Positions 54,701 through 57,382 of a stretch of DNA of 64,000 bases are shown here, one piece after another. This stretch comes from Gibbula magus. Lineage: Eukaryota > Mollusca > Gastropoda > Trochida > Trochidae. The position numbers and the translations under genes were made by a program. The notes under the pieces were generated by a model. The model saw only the letters and a program-made list of their open reading frames with translations. It was not told the DNA's origin and searched no databases. How positions within the stretch are numbered: the first letter of the stretch is position 1; every line of letters starts with the position of its first letter. The stretch is from positions 80,365,436 through 80,429,435 of the forward strand of contig OW388291.1 of assembly GCA_936450465.1 (NCBI GenBank), in the 5' to 3' direction.

Positions 54701-55385
54701 TTATTATATAGCATACTCACCTTCTTATAGCTTTATAACATAGCAAATATTTAATAAATGTATCATCATGTACATATGGTTCATTGTATGTATTGTATTA
54801 TTTTCTGTCTCTGAAATTAGACTTTTCTTCATGGGACGTCACTCCTAAAAAAGATATTTCTTGACATCCGTAGGTGATAAAATGTAGTGATGACATCAGT
54901 TATCTTCACCATATCTTGCTTCCACGAGCTTGATGCCGGAGCAAGATCATATACTGGTACTGATATTCCCTCTTTAGTACTGTAAGCCAAGTATTAGATG
55001 GACACTAATATAACTATGTTCTATTTATTTCCAAAGTCGTGAAATTGAGGAAAATATGCAATGATATATCAAATAAAGATGGCCTCCATGGCGACCCACT
55101 GTCATTACATTTAGAATTAAATGTGATATTGAAATATTGTTTATGATGTTACATTACATCTCATTGACAAAGTTATATTTTACCCATGGGCATCATTTGA
55201 AAAATATGAACCTTTGTACGATTGCCTTCACAGGTAATAAAAATAGTTATTACATGGGGAGAGTCTTTCTTTTAATGCTATATTAATCGTTTTTCTGTTG
55301 CAGGCAGGTGAAGATGACAGATATCACTTCTGGTCACACAGTTCTGAAGTTTGAGTCTGTGCATGCTAACATCCATTCTATAATG
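1..55385 (+). CDS. F-box/WD40-repeat protein gene (partial, 16 exons seen)
   Basis: Gene-level entry. Exons: 1-760, 1509-1708, 2372-2478, 4972-5068, 7009-7075, 24586-24738, 25026-25058, 25256-25429, 25948-26050, 26462-26591, 26958-27089, 27811-27939, 28185-28253, 28508-28596, 29643-29783, 55304-55385. All junctions are GT-AG and the phases agree, giving 822 codons without a stop. Residues 65-88 form an amphipathic helix, about 366-410 an F-box, 480-608 an acidic/basic linker, and 653-822 WD40 blades with repeated VWD and SGS motifs. F-box/WD40 proteins normally dock to Skp1 in SCF E3 ligases and bind substrates through the WD40 propeller. The architecture resembles FBXW10/CDRT1-type proteins, but I cannot assign an orthologue. 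Both ends are missing: frame is open at position 1 and exon 16 ends in a splice donor. At least three more blades would be expected downstream. Introns of 17.5 and 25.5 kb are filled with repeats. Confidence 0.85.
193..264 (+). other. Candidate PKA RII-binding (AKAP-like) amphipathic helix
   Basis: Within exon 1. The residues [14 protein letters not shown] place Phe, Leu, Val/Leu and Leu/Val on one face, with small alanines between, followed by an alanine-rich extension. Known AKAP helices share the pattern xxFAxxLAxxVlxxA. This is pattern recognition only; binding is not shown. Confidence 0.35.
761..1508 (+). other. Intron 1, AT-rich, with diverged GGGAGCAAA repeats
   Basis: Non-coding. Copies of a GGGAGCAAA-type word occur at about 1085-1135 and 1300-1345, including the local palindrome GGGAGCAAATGCTCCC and an inverted GGAGCGGACACGCTCC. 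These look like remnants of a small foldback element. Nothing else was recognised. Confidence 0.45.
1509..1708 (+). CDS. Exon 2 of F-box/WD40 gene
   Basis: Acceptor TTTCCAAAAG|GTGG and donor GAG|GTAAGA. It takes up phase 1 from exon 1 and ends in phase 0. It encodes residues about 254-320, from [15 protein letters not shown] to REQLAQIWE. This is a soluble, tryptophan-containing segment before the F-box, of no family I can name. Confidence 0.85.
1709..2371 (+). other. Intron 2
   Basis: AT-rich non-coding sequence. No element, RNA gene or repeat was recognised. Confidence 0.6.
2372..2478 (+). CDS. Exon 3 of F-box/WD40 gene
   Basis: Acceptor TTCTTTGCAG and donor CAGAA|GTAAGT. It begins in phase 0 and ends two bases into a lysine codon. 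The encoded helix-rich stretch [20 protein letters not shown] continues to [15 protein letters not shown] and leads directly into the F-box exon. Similar helical lead-ins precede the F-box in FBXW10-type proteins, but I could not align one. Confidence 0.85.
2479..2977 (+). other. Intron 3, left part
   Basis: No feature recognised. AT-rich up to the TA dinucleotide at 2976-2977 that flanks the inserted element. Confidence 0.55.
2978..4841. mobile_element. T1: non-autonomous DNA transposon, TA target duplication, TIR CCGTAATTC
   Basis: The left end CCGTAATTCTTCCTTAATTT (2978) and the reverse complement of the right end (4841), CCGTAATTCCTCCATAATTT, match at 18 of 20 bases. Both ends are flanked by TA (2976-2977 and 4842-4843). 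A TA duplication is typical of the Tc1/mariner/pogo group. The 1864-bp body has no transposase. It contains a direct duplication at about 3530-3645 (unit ending GGGGAGACTTGAAACAGTC) and, at about 4260-4600, a module in reverse orientation that also occurs in element T2. The right end lies 130 bp before the F-box exon. Confidence 0.7.
4972..5068 (+). CDS. Exon 4: first half of the F-box
   Basis: Acceptor TTTACTTTCCAG and donor CACAG|GTAGGC. It enters in phase 2 (one base completes Lys) and ends in phase 0. It encodes [20 protein letters not shown] then [14 protein letters not shown]-x-I-F-S-Y-L is the first F-box helix and the [11 protein letters not shown] turn/helix follows, the part of the fold that contacts Skp1. 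An in-frame ATG upstream belongs to the preceding intron and element T1, not to the gene. Confidence 0.88.
5069..5713 (+). other. Intron 4, left part
   Basis: AT-rich unique-looking sequence with no feature recognised, up to the start of the 52-bp minisatellite. Confidence 0.5.
5714..6990 (+). repeat. MS1: 52-bp minisatellite, about 24 copies
   Basis: The unit is about 52 bp, beginning GACCTGTTTGATCTGATCGT and ending in TTATTATGAGACCATATATTGTTT. Copies differ by recurrent substitutions (gatctgatcgtg versus ggtctgaccgtg; ataTatt versus atGtatt; loss of one T). The variants recur in blocks of several units, so the array grew by block duplication. The final copies are partial and abut the exon 5 acceptor. 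Confidence 0.95.
7009..7075 (+). CDS. Exon 5: second half of the F-box
   Basis: Acceptor GTTCTGTACAG|GTGAG and donor ATGG|GTAAGA. It encodes [20 protein letters not shown] then EM. V-S-x-x-W-x-x-L is the classical second half of an F-box (compare VCKxWxxL). It ends one base into a glycine codon. The 67-nt exon sits immediately after minisatellite MS1 and only about 155 bp before the first HINE-like element. Confidence 0.88.
7230..9459 (+). mobile_element. HINE-A1: Helentron/pearl-like element with 146-bp tandem core
   Basis: It starts AGCTCATCAGGCCTGAAAGG, a short foldback with GGCCT/AGGCC arms. A (CCGT)n block at 7276-7305 follows, then about 12 tandem copies of an approximately 146-bp unit (7340-9180) decaying to the right. 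It ends CCTGATGAGCT, the inverse of the first 11 bases (one mismatch in this copy), then the hairpin AGAGCCCATGGCTCT and an AT tail. A minisatellite core beside (ACGG/CCGT)n and a 3' hairpin is the known layout of pearl/HINE elements. No protein is encoded; it is non-autonomous. Confidence 0.7.
9460..11659 (+). mobile_element. HINE-A2: second copy, directly abutting HINE-A1
   Basis: Same family and orientation as A1: AGCTCATCAGG head, (CCGT)n with CATC interruptions (about 9505-9560), a core of about twelve 146-bp units, CCTGATGAGCT and the AGAGCCCATGGCTCT hairpin. The first base follows the tail of A1 without spacer. Core units here more often carry TCACCGGGGTCAC. A block of about 585-600 bp (four units) is repeated (near 9841 and 10441). 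Confidence 0.7.
11761..13029 (+). mobile_element. HINE-A3: head-truncated, diverged third copy
   Basis: It begins inside the family head (GCCCGGTGGGCTTATGGCATG) after an (AAAT)n stretch, so the AGCTCATCAGG foldback is missing. A short CCGT block (11788-11810), two to three clear diverged core units and a degenerate middle follow. It ends CCTGATGAGCTACATAGCCCATGGCTC and a poly-T run. Older than A1 and A2 by its divergence. Confidence 0.6.
13030..13314. repeat. Spacer with a foldback near 13218-13302
   Basis: CCTCTAATACAACCCCGGGG (13218) pairs with CCCGGGTTGTATTGGAGG (to about 13302), separated by about 45 bp of C-rich sequence. Related words (TTGTATTGGCC, GATACAACGG) appear at 16050-16115. 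It looks like a small foldback/MITE end beside the HINE-like elements. Confidence 0.5.
13315..14703 (+). mobile_element. HINE-B: 151-bp tandem core, TCCCCCGCCG ends
   Basis: The head TCCCCCGCCGCAACGCGGAA closes as a foldback with CGGGGGA. (CCGT)n/(ACGT)n follows at 13359-13400, then about five regular 151-bp units and two or three diverged ones. The end CGGCGGGGGAC is the inverse of the head, followed by hairpin TTGCCATGTTAGTGGCAA and the terminus CACTTGTTT. Each unit contains TGACCTTGG...TCAAGGTCA. It is unrelated in sequence to family A but has the same layout. Confidence 0.65.
14805..15926 (+). mobile_element. HINE-C: 177-bp tandem core, ATACCCCCGC ends
   Basis: Head foldback ATACCCCCGC...AGAGGGGGTAT, (CCGT)n with CCTT interruptions (14848-14870), about five units of about 177 bp (period measured at GAGTTCGAAAACC: 15114, 15291, 15468), then GGCGGGGGTAT, hairpin GTGAGCCATGCTCAC and terminus TTTCTTGTT. 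Because 177 is divisible by three, the minus strand shows an open 266-codon frame, which is a repeat artefact. Confidence 0.65.
15927..17048 (+). other. Intron 5 spacer before the piggyBac element
   Basis: AT-rich. At 16024-16115 there are two related GTTACAGGTC/GGACCTGTTAC words around TTGTATTGGCC, forming a weak foldback. Nothing else was recognised. It ends in TTAA (17045-17048), the piggyBac target site. Confidence 0.45.
18655..20673 (-). CDS. piggyBac family transposase, intact (672 aa)
   Basis: Cut-and-paste transposase that excises at TTAA and acts in the nucleus. The acidic N-terminus (residues 25-110, serine/aspartate-rich) is followed by the DDE_Tnp_1_7 domain at about 145-525. The catalytic aspartates are visible: D293 in [12 protein letters not shown]372 in IFMDNYYSS and D479 in [13 protein letters not shown] (D482 nearby). 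The C-terminus has a cysteine-rich zinc-binding domain (C592, C595, C628, C631, C636, C640, H645) after a basic stretch. ATG at 20673 opens the frame and it runs to a stop at 18655 without break, a full length for the family (about 580-680 aa). No intron is needed. Lying antisense inside a host intron, it should be transcribed from its own promoter in the GC-rich region at 20690-21240. Its integrity suggests recent activity. I see no sign of domestication, since ends and TTAA are present. Confidence 0.95.
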   Translation of the reverse strand: MLRGRGRKALRRPRTLHTRTRSFEAVSSDDDFINEIHADEASDMESTDSDGSSGLDSDDAYDRDTVIDSEHGDTDALSDIETEIARKILAEEDFSGFEEEFAEIPQYNHDNSQTFDEWVDGPRPRVNLPFTGQTGLRQFIELPENPEPIDFFNLFIHNDDYEDMATETNRYFKQAMEDKILRPRSRMQQWQDTNAEEMKVFVAMTIAMSLVVQRNFADYWSTSDVTSTPFFAKCMPRDRFWLLITYLHLADNRRMPGRNTPCFSPINKLGHLYNRIVHRFSRVYKPHQNISVDEGMVPWKGNLSFKVYLPDKPKKYGIKAFMLCDSHNGYVCKFKLYTGKTNEPVSEGGKTYDVVMDLVNDYVGQGHHIFMDNYYSSTNLYINLWERGIGATGTLRANRKGLPDSVKKPKKKAKQGDMTVSHNHGLLVLRYEDRKSVLLMSTVEDTQLEQTGKKNRATGEPVLKPRIVTTYNKYMGGVDRADQMLSYTPFRVKTLKWWKRVWFHVLNVAMLNSYIVYKEYSKDKPLKTSREYRKALAQHIVTFADKEQVPSLCRRPRGRPSTSDESVTRLHGRHFPTKIEPVGRKKNVTRMCVVCSKAKRAVLAKQIEEGNGPARKKKRVGRESSYECTDCNVSLCAAPCFKLYHTATDYSRAYITATEKERNEEGNEEEEN
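20674..23197 (-). other. piggyBac 5' region: GC-rich leader and subterminal repeats
   Basis: Upstream of the transposase in its own orientation. 20810-21240 is GC-rich with palindromic words (CATGGGAGCATACTCCCATG; GGGAATGGGTTCCCATGCCC) and the repeated phrase CGAGAGACTCC/ACCCCGGATTC. Open frames there on both strands overlap one another and look non-coding. 21530-22700 holds the subterminal module repeats. 22700-23197 is again GC-rich and leads to the TIR. This is probably the promoter and transposase-binding region, by inference. Confidence 0.45.
23202..23910 (+). other. Intron 5 spacer after the piggyBac element
   Basis: AT-rich sequence. No coding region or repeat recognised. Confidence 0.5.
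23911..24118 (+). mobile_element. SINE remnant (tRNA-derived family, head lost)
   Basis: A B-box-like GGGTTTGAATCCTGTCAGGG is followed by the SINE body: GGCAAC, TTTGTCTGCTGTAG, CAGTGTTACACTAAATCTCAG, ACCCATGGTTCAGTAG, and CTCCCTGCAGTAATGCTACT. These match in order the SINEs at 27356 and 50370. The A-box half and the tail are missing or decayed. Confidence 0.65.
24119..24585. repeat. Foldback MITE-like region with 40-bp inverted arms
   Basis: AATACCATGTATATCTCATC (24386, continuing about 40 bp) is inverted as GATGAGATATACATGGTAAT (to about 24502) around a loop of about 45 bp. Just upstream are smaller palindromes (TTTTCACTGAGTGAAA, AATAACATGTTATT) and TGACGTCA at 24241-24248 with an inverted partner TGATGTCA. 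The exon 6 acceptor follows at 24585. Confidence 0.55.
24586..24738 (+). CDS. Exon 6: post-F-box helical segment
   Basis: Acceptor ATATTTGCAG and donor CTCG|GTGAGC; phase 1 in, phase 1 out. It encodes about residues 411-461, beginning [20 protein letters not shown] and continuing [20 protein letters not shown]. It is separated from the F-box by 17.5 kb of intron, but phase and sequence continuity are good. Confidence 0.85.
25026..25058 (+). CDS. Exon 7: 33-nt micro-exon
   Basis: Acceptor TTTTGCAG and donor ACCTC|GTAAGT. It encodes [11 protein letters not shown] in phase 1/1, so it can be skipped without breaking the frame, making it a candidate alternative exon. Confidence 0.75.
25256..25429 (+). 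CDS. Exon 8: acidic serine-rich linker
   Basis: Acceptor TTCTTCCAG and donor CCAG|GTACAT, phase 1/1. It encodes [20 protein letters not shown] and then a dense acidic stretch ([20 protein letters not shown]) with several casein-kinase-2-like S/T-x-x-E/D sites, ending TEVTPP. Predicted disordered. Confidence 0.88.
25585..25835 (+). mobile_element. HINE-B-related fragment
   Basis: Starts TTTCCCCCGGACCGGTCTG (a degenerate foldback) then CCCTCCGTCTGTCC. One and a half decayed core units follow, with CTTCAATTGGGAAATATGAAGACACCAG and TTTTTCAAGGTCACTC, resembling HINE-B. The 3' inverted repeat and hairpin are missing. Confidence 0.5.
25948..26050 (+). CDS. Exon 9: basic linker
   Basis: Acceptor CCTACTCCAG and donor AAAAA|GTGAGT. 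It encodes [20 protein letters not shown] then [14 protein letters not shown], arginine/lysine-rich and possibly a nuclear localisation signal. Ends in phase 2. Confidence 0.87.
26051..26461 (+). repeat. Intron 9 with a foldback at 26369-26434
   Basis: TTTCCGCTTATAGGGACCGG (26369) is inverted as CCGGGCACCTATAAGAGGAAAT (to about 26434) with a short AT-rich loop, giving about 23-bp arms. It resembles a minimal MITE. Nothing else recognised. Confidence 0.5.
26462..26591 (+). CDS. Exon 10: glutamate-rich linker
   Basis: Acceptor CTCACTGCAG and donor CTGCTG|GTGAGA, phase 2 in and 0 out. It encodes [19 protein letters not shown], a run EEEEDEEE, then [16 protein letters not shown]. Confidence 0.87.
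26592..26957 (+). other. Intron 10
   Basis: AT-rich; no feature recognised. Confidence 0.6.
26958..27089 (+). CDS. Exon 11: linker into the WD40 domain
   Basis: Acceptor TTTCTTCAG and donor CTGCAG|GTATGT, phase 0/0. It encodes [20 protein letters not shown] and then [21 protein letters not shown]. The terminal LQ plus the next exon's GH form the LxGH start of a WD40 blade. Confidence 0.87.
27356..27666 (+). mobile_element. tRNA-derived SINE, full length, (ACTC)n tail
   Basis: The tRNA-like head has an A-box region TAGCGCAGTGGTTAGCGCG and B-box GGTTCGAATCC. A conserved body follows (GCAACTTTGTCTG, CACTGAAATTCAG, CCCATGGTTCGCTAG, GGTTTCACCGCAGTGCATAGCC, CTCCCTGCCATAATACTAGCAG), and an ACTC-repeat tail. 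TCAATGAG flanks it (27341-27348 and 27665-27672), a probable target duplication. It is in intron 11. Confidence 0.88.
27811..27939 (+). CDS. Exon 12: WD40 blade
   Basis: Acceptor CCCCCTGCAG and donor CCTAAA|GTAAGT, phase 0/0. [20 protein letters not shown] and [13 protein letters not shown]: the GH, the ITGG-type D-x-S-I-R-V-W-D and the W-D end are a textbook WD40 repeat. The exon equals one blade (43 residues). Confidence 0.93.
27950..28015 (+). repeat. tRNA-like remnant
   Basis: GCTCAGTGGTGTAGTGATTAGCAAGC and GGTTCTACTCCTGG resemble the A- and B-box halves of a tRNA-derived SINE head different from the main SINE family. No acceptor-stem pairing convincing enough for a functional tRNA. Confidence 0.3.
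28185..28253 (+). CDS. Exon 13: WD40 half-blade
   Basis: Acceptor CTATTTCCAG and donor GTCATG|GTGAGT, phase 0/0. [20 protein letters not shown] then LVM; the usual VSGSxDxxVxVWD motif is completed by exon 14 (VWDM). Confidence 0.92.
28254..28507 (+). repeat. Intron 13 with strong 24-bp hairpin (28297-28353)
   Basis: AGAAGCTGTCATGGAAGCGG (28297-28320 arm) pairs with CCGCTTCCATGACATCTTCT (28329-28353 arm) across an 8-base loop with only one or two mismatches. The rest is AT-rich intron. Confidence 0.65.
28508..28596 (+). CDS. Exon 14: WD40 blade continuation
   Basis: Acceptor CCCACTTCAG and donor TACAT|GTGAGT, phase 0 in and 2 out. [20 protein letters not shown] then SSVKLNKEY; it contains the W-D end of one blade and the L-x-G-H start of the next. 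Confidence 0.92.
28597..29090 (+). other. Intron 14, left part
   Basis: AT-rich; short spurious frames only. No feature recognised before the HINE-like element. Confidence 0.5.
29091..29478 (+). mobile_element. HINE-D: small element, ATCCCACCGGT ends
   Basis: Head ATCCCACCGGTATGTAATAC with ACCGT closing the foldback, CATCCGTCCGTCCG at 29133-29147, two copies of a unit containing TTTCCGGAGC and CTGAAACTTTSCATG, then ACCGGTGGGAT (inverse of the head), hairpin GTCATCTTCTGATGAC and terminus TCTTGTTTT. Complete and the smallest of its kind here. Confidence 0.65.
29643..29783 (+). CDS. Exon 15: WD40 blade
   Basis: Acceptor CACTATTCCAG and donor GATAT|GTAAGT, phase 2 in and 2 out. [20 protein letters not shown] is a full blade signature; then [20 protein letters not shown] begins the next blade, ending AASD. 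It is the last exon before a 25.5-kb intron. Confidence 0.92.
29938..31485 (+). repeat. MS2: minisatellite, GACAATGTTACCCTGCAAAGG type
   Basis: Irregular 26/52-bp units built from GACAATGTTACCCTGCAAAGG, GGATGGGTATGCAGACAG and GTGTGATCCCGAATATGAC. A 409-bp block is exactly or almost exactly duplicated (about 30441-30849 and 30850-31258). The consensus is clearly related to MS3, so this is an older or differently homogenised domain of the same array. Confidence 0.9.
30120..30342. mobile_element. 223-bp MITE with 70-bp TIRs and 9-bp target duplication
   Basis: CAACTTCCCAATGCAAGGCA at the left is inverted exactly at the right, and pairing continues for about 70 bp with four mismatches. Flanks TGGATGGGT (30111-30119) and TGGATGGGT (30343-30351) are identical and part of the surrounding minisatellite unit. 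Long TIRs plus 9-bp duplication fit the Mutator superfamily. It has no coding capacity. Confidence 0.75.
31486..40169 (+). repeat. MS3: giant 52-bp minisatellite (about 128 copies, interrupted)
   Basis: The unit is about 52 bp: CACTATAAAGGAAAGCTATA then CAGATTGTGTGATCCCAAATATAGCAATGTTA. Variants (AAATAT/ATATAT/AATAT; TTACACTA/TTATCCTA; ACAGATT/ACATATT) recur in ordered blocks. A marker unit with TATATAGATTTTGTG occurs near 36040 and 36970 in the same context, implying block duplications of about 18 units. The array spans 31486-32758 and 34790-40169, split by element T2. It lies in the intron between two WD40 exons. Confidence 0.95.
32759..34789. mobile_element. T2: 2.0-kb non-autonomous DNA transposon inserted in MS3
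   Basis: The left end CCGTATTCTCGCGGGTATAA and reverse-complemented right end CCGTAGTCTCGCGGGTATAG match at 23 of 25 bases over the first 25. The flanking minisatellite unit gives a clean TA duplication: GAAAGCTA|element|TATACATATTG. Subterminal GGGGGTGGGCTA motifs occur near both ends. No transposase frame. It contains two copies of a module (about 33040-33540 and 33710-34060, each beginning near CGATCRGCGA and containing a CCAATCAG/CATTGGC stretch) shared with T1. The pogo/Tigger-like group is a reasonable guess. Confidence 0.75.
40170..40544 (+). other. Intron 15 spacer between MS3 and piggyBac fragment
   Basis: No feature recognised except a short SINE-like phrase (GATGCAGTGCTACATTGTAATT) near 40408. 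Ends in TTAA at 40541-40544. Confidence 0.4.
40545..41222 (+). mobile_element. Truncated piggyBac left-end fragment
   Basis: It starts CCCTTACGTTGCGTAT after TTAA, as does the 17049 element, and shares its subterminal sequence (TGGCGGAATTTACAGGCTCG, GAAGACAAGATGTC). The sequence leaves the family near 41222, with no right end, where HINE-like core begins. It is a near mirror image of 42812-43628. Confidence 0.65.
41223..42045 (+). mobile_element. HINE-B-related element, head lost (167-bp core)
   Basis: Four to five units of about 167 bp with GGTGACCTTGACATTATTCTC and AAGGTCACAGAGGAACTTTG (period measured at GGTGACC: 41550, 41717). It ends GCGGCAGGGGATCATGG...ACTACTTGTTA, a decayed 3' inverted repeat and terminus. 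The foldback head and CCGT block are replaced by the piggyBac fragment. Confidence 0.55.
42172..43628. mobile_element. Non-autonomous piggyBac derivative (1.46 kb)
   Basis: The right-end type CCCTTAACTTGCGGGTCCCG begins at 42172 and the left-end type ends at 43628 (reverse complement CCCTTACGTTGCGTATATAT). Both are flanked by TTAA (42168-42171; 43629-43632). Ends match the 17049-23197 element, but the transposase is absent, so it is an internal-deletion derivative that could be mobilised in trans. Relative orientation: its left end points right. Confidence 0.75.
43722..43772 (+). mobile_element. 3' end fragment of a HINE-C-like element
   Basis: GCGGGGGTATATGAGTGAGC followed by hairpin GTGAGCTGTGCTCAC and terminus TCTCTTGTTTC matches the HINE-C 3' end. 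No head or core is attached. Confidence 0.55.
43773..46914 (+). other. Intron 15, middle, no recognised feature
   Basis: AT-rich sequence with only short spurious frames. A minus-strand frame at 46118-46387 (89 codons, several cysteines) has no family I recognise. Confidence 0.4.
46915..47610 (+). mobile_element. Degenerate SINE split by a LINE fragment
   Basis: GAGTTTGATAGCACAGTAAC...AGAGGTCAGGAGTATGAATTG (46915-46978) matches the head of the 27356 SINE. Its body resumes at about 47418 (CAGCAACTATGTCTTCTG, GTGCAATACTACATTAAAATTCAG, CACTCACAGTTCGCTAG, GGTTTCACC). The break falls just after the B-box. Confidence 0.65.
46979..47436 (-). mobile_element. 5'-truncated LINE (reverse-transcriptase C-terminus)
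   Basis: A minus-strand frame (47435-47058, 125 codons) reads [20 protein letters not shown]...[21 protein letters not shown] then YHSLRNKYI. The GRY, C-x2-C...H...C and EDExHFLxxCPxYxxLR pattern is the C-terminal tail of many animal non-LTR retrotransposons. The 3' end has TTTATATCAATCAATC on the + strand, i.e. a GATT-repeat/A-rich tail on its own strand. Only about 460 bp remains. Confidence 0.75.
47611..50369 (+). other. Intron 15, no recognised feature
   Basis: AT-rich. A 37-bp direct duplication (GAACTGAGGCACACTGTC and GAACTAAGGCACACTGTC, 48037-48105) is the only repeat seen. Confidence 0.4.
50370..50672 (+). mobile_element. tRNA-derived SINE, second full-length copy
   Basis: Head GAGCAGTGTTTAGCCTGTTC, B-box CGTTCGAATCTCG, then the family body through CCCATGGTTCGCTAG, GGTTTCACGGCAATGCATAGCC and CTCCCTGCAATAATACTAGC to GCATTAAACCAAATCACC. 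Same orientation as the copy at 27356 but somewhat diverged, and the ACTC tail is lost. Confidence 0.8.
50673..52028 (+). other. Intron 15, no recognised feature
   Basis: AT-rich, short frames without recognisable domains. Confidence 0.4.
52029..52630 (+). mobile_element. HINE-E: AACCCCCGAG ends
   Basis: Head TAACCCCCGAGTGAAACCCA with AAGGGGGTC foldback, CGTCTGTCCGTCCATTC (52073-52089), two core units with TTCTGAAATCAACTSCTCCC and TTTACACATGCTTTGGATAT, then CCAGGGGTTATT, hairpin GTGCTCTCAGAGCAC and terminus TCTTGTTTA. Confidence 0.6.
52631..53413 (+). other. Intron 15, no recognised feature
   Basis: AT-rich. Frames at 52852-53097 (-) and 53099-53302 (+) abut head to head but match nothing I recognise. 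Confidence 0.35.
53422..54643. mobile_element. hAT-like non-autonomous transposon (1.2 kb, 8-bp duplication)
   Basis: Ends TAGTGCTGG...CCAGCACTA with further imperfect matching (GATCGATAATCG and CGATTAATCG words near both ends). Flanks GTATTTGG (53414-53421) and GTATTTGG (54644-54651) are identical 8-mers, as expected for hAT. The subterminal regions are rich in GATCGAT/ATAATCG repeats, typical of transposase-binding sites. No transposase frame inside. Confidence 0.75.
54652..55303 (+). other. Intron 15, right end
   Basis: AT-rich, ending in polypyrimidine tract TTTTTCTGTTGCAG at 55303. No feature recognised. Confidence 0.5.
55304..55385 (+). CDS. Exon 16: WD40 blade continuation (last exon seen)
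   Basis: Acceptor CTGTTGCAG|GCAG and donor ATAATG|GTAAGT. Phase 2 from exon 15 is satisfied: AT+G gives Met, then [20 protein letters not shown] and [27 protein letters not shown] is a normal blade end (D-x-x-V-K-x-x-D). The donor shows the gene continues, but no further exon is recognisable to 64000. Confidence 0.82.
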
Positions 55386-56910
55386 GTAAGTATTTCAAAT
55401 TATTACTATCATCAGTATCTACCTTGTGTTATGTTAATGTTGTATGATCAGTGAACTCAAGCACAGCAGACTGAGACCACCTTTAAGTACAGATTGCAAA
55501 TTCAAACATCTTATCCTCTCAGTTTCAAGACTTTATGAGAATGAGTTCTGAGAAACAAAATTTCTTGCATAGAAGTTAACATTGAACTAGGACGTAGTCA
55601 GACACCGCCTTTAAGTACGGAATGTCAATCCAAACAGCTTATCCACTGAGTAACAGGCTTTTACAGAAAATAGTTCTCTTGACTGAAACTGAATTCCAAG
55701 ATGATAAGTTATGACAGAGAAGATAACCTTGTGTCAGCCCCTGAAGAAGAGCATGTAAGCAGACCGAGGACTGGCTGATACTGGGATTGTGCTCCACAGG
55801 TGCTCGCTAGCCTCTAACTGGCCTGCTTGATTTAGTGTTGAAATAGCCAGAGTTTGGTCATCTGCATCTTGACCAGATTTCTATCTGTTTTAGATATCCA
55901 TTTAGCTTGACGATTTTCTCTATCAATATTTGCACTTGGTTAGGAACACATGTATTCTTTTTGAGCATTTAAAAAGTTGTGATGTTTCTAATGTTTTTTC
56001 ATTTATGCTGATGTTATTACAAATACGTGTCCTGCCTGGGAGAGTATCTTTACACCCAGAAGCCTTAACTTAAATCATATACCGTAAAGACATAAATTAT
56101 AAAGACAGATAACATGCTGTTTTTGGACCATCCAGATATCCACTAATTATTTTTTATTAGTAAATCAAATTATGTTCTTCTTAAAGGATATGATGTCACA
56201 TATATGTAAATAAAATATTTCTTTATCAAATCGATAAAGTAATTTTAATGTAGTTAAAGTTATAGTAATCTGGAAGGATCTGCAAGGAACTCAAGGTTGT
56301 ATAACTAAGTTGTTCCAGTTTGAAATACACATCTGTTGACAGGATATCTAGCTTATCATTGAAAAATGCATGTTGAAATGTTGTAACCATTGCTGAAATG
56401 TTTGGAAACTGCTGATAATCTCCTGTCAGGACTGAAGAAAGCCATGCCACAAGGCTGATCAGTGTCCATGATTAGCAACAAGTCTCTCTCTCCAGGTGCA
56501 GGTCCCTGCCTCTCTTTTAGTCATCTCTTTGATCCATTCCTTGCAGTAATATTGAAGATGAAGCTCGTTACATGTTTCAAGTTCATTTTATCCTGTTGCC
56601 TTGACAGTTTCCATTAGTAAGAACAAAACTTTCACCGCCCTCTTGATATGCTCGCTGCACTTTCGAACAATGACCTTTTAACAAGTTCTTCCCGTCACAA
56701 TGCTGCCTCTGCTTTTAAATATATTATTTCTTTAGTCTGTCATCCAAGCTCTTTACAAAGCTGATCTCTAAAGATGTCTTTCTAATATATTTCTTAAATC
56801 TTTTAGTCTTAAAAATTCAGAATTGATCATTAAAGAGTCTTTTAAAATGACTGGCTTACTCTTTCACTCAGATGCTCAAGACAATTTATTAAAAAAATAT
56901 CAACATTTTA
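55386..56910 (+). other. Downstream intron, no recognised exon
   Basis: AT-rich. A diverged direct duplication of about 90 bp occurs at 55470-55560 and 55599-55680 (CACCTTTAAGTACAGA / CGCCTTTAAGTACGGA). No WD40-like translation was found. Confidence 0.4.
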
Positions 56911-57382
56911 TTATACCCCCGACCAAAAAGGTGGGGGATATATAGTAATACCAACGATTCCGTCTGTCCGTCCTGAGACAATTTTTGTCTGATCGATTAC
57001 AGAAAAACTATTCAACTCATCCTTTTCAAATTTGGTACATGTTTTCTTCACCACTAGGAGAGGTGAATTTTAATTTTTGGCAAATTGTCATATTTTTTCA
57101 ACATAGTCATATTCTGAATATTTTTTGTCCGATCGATTACAGAAAAACTATTCATCTCATACTTTTCAAATTTGGCCTCTTCACCACTAGAAGAGGTGCA
57201 GTGCAAAATGTAACCCGATTTGGTGAATTTTTGGCGATTTTTTATATTTTTTTTACTTCGTCATATTCAGAGCTAGAATGTATGACGCTACTTCTGTGTT
57301 GTCATTTGTTGACTTTATCATTTTCTTTGTTATGTAACTTTCATCAAAAGTTACTTCTGTGTTCTTGTTGATTTTACTTTTA
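56911..57382 (+). mobile_element. HINE-C-like element, 3' truncated
   Basis: Head TATACCCCCGACCAAAAAGG closing with TGGGGGATAT, then CGTCTGTCCGTCC. Two core units follow with GATCGATTACAGAAAAACTA and TTCACCACTAGRAGAGGTG. It stops where a family A element begins. A possible 3' end of the same kind (AGGGGTATTAGCCAG...TTGCTTGTT) lies at 57787-57822. Confidence 0.55.
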
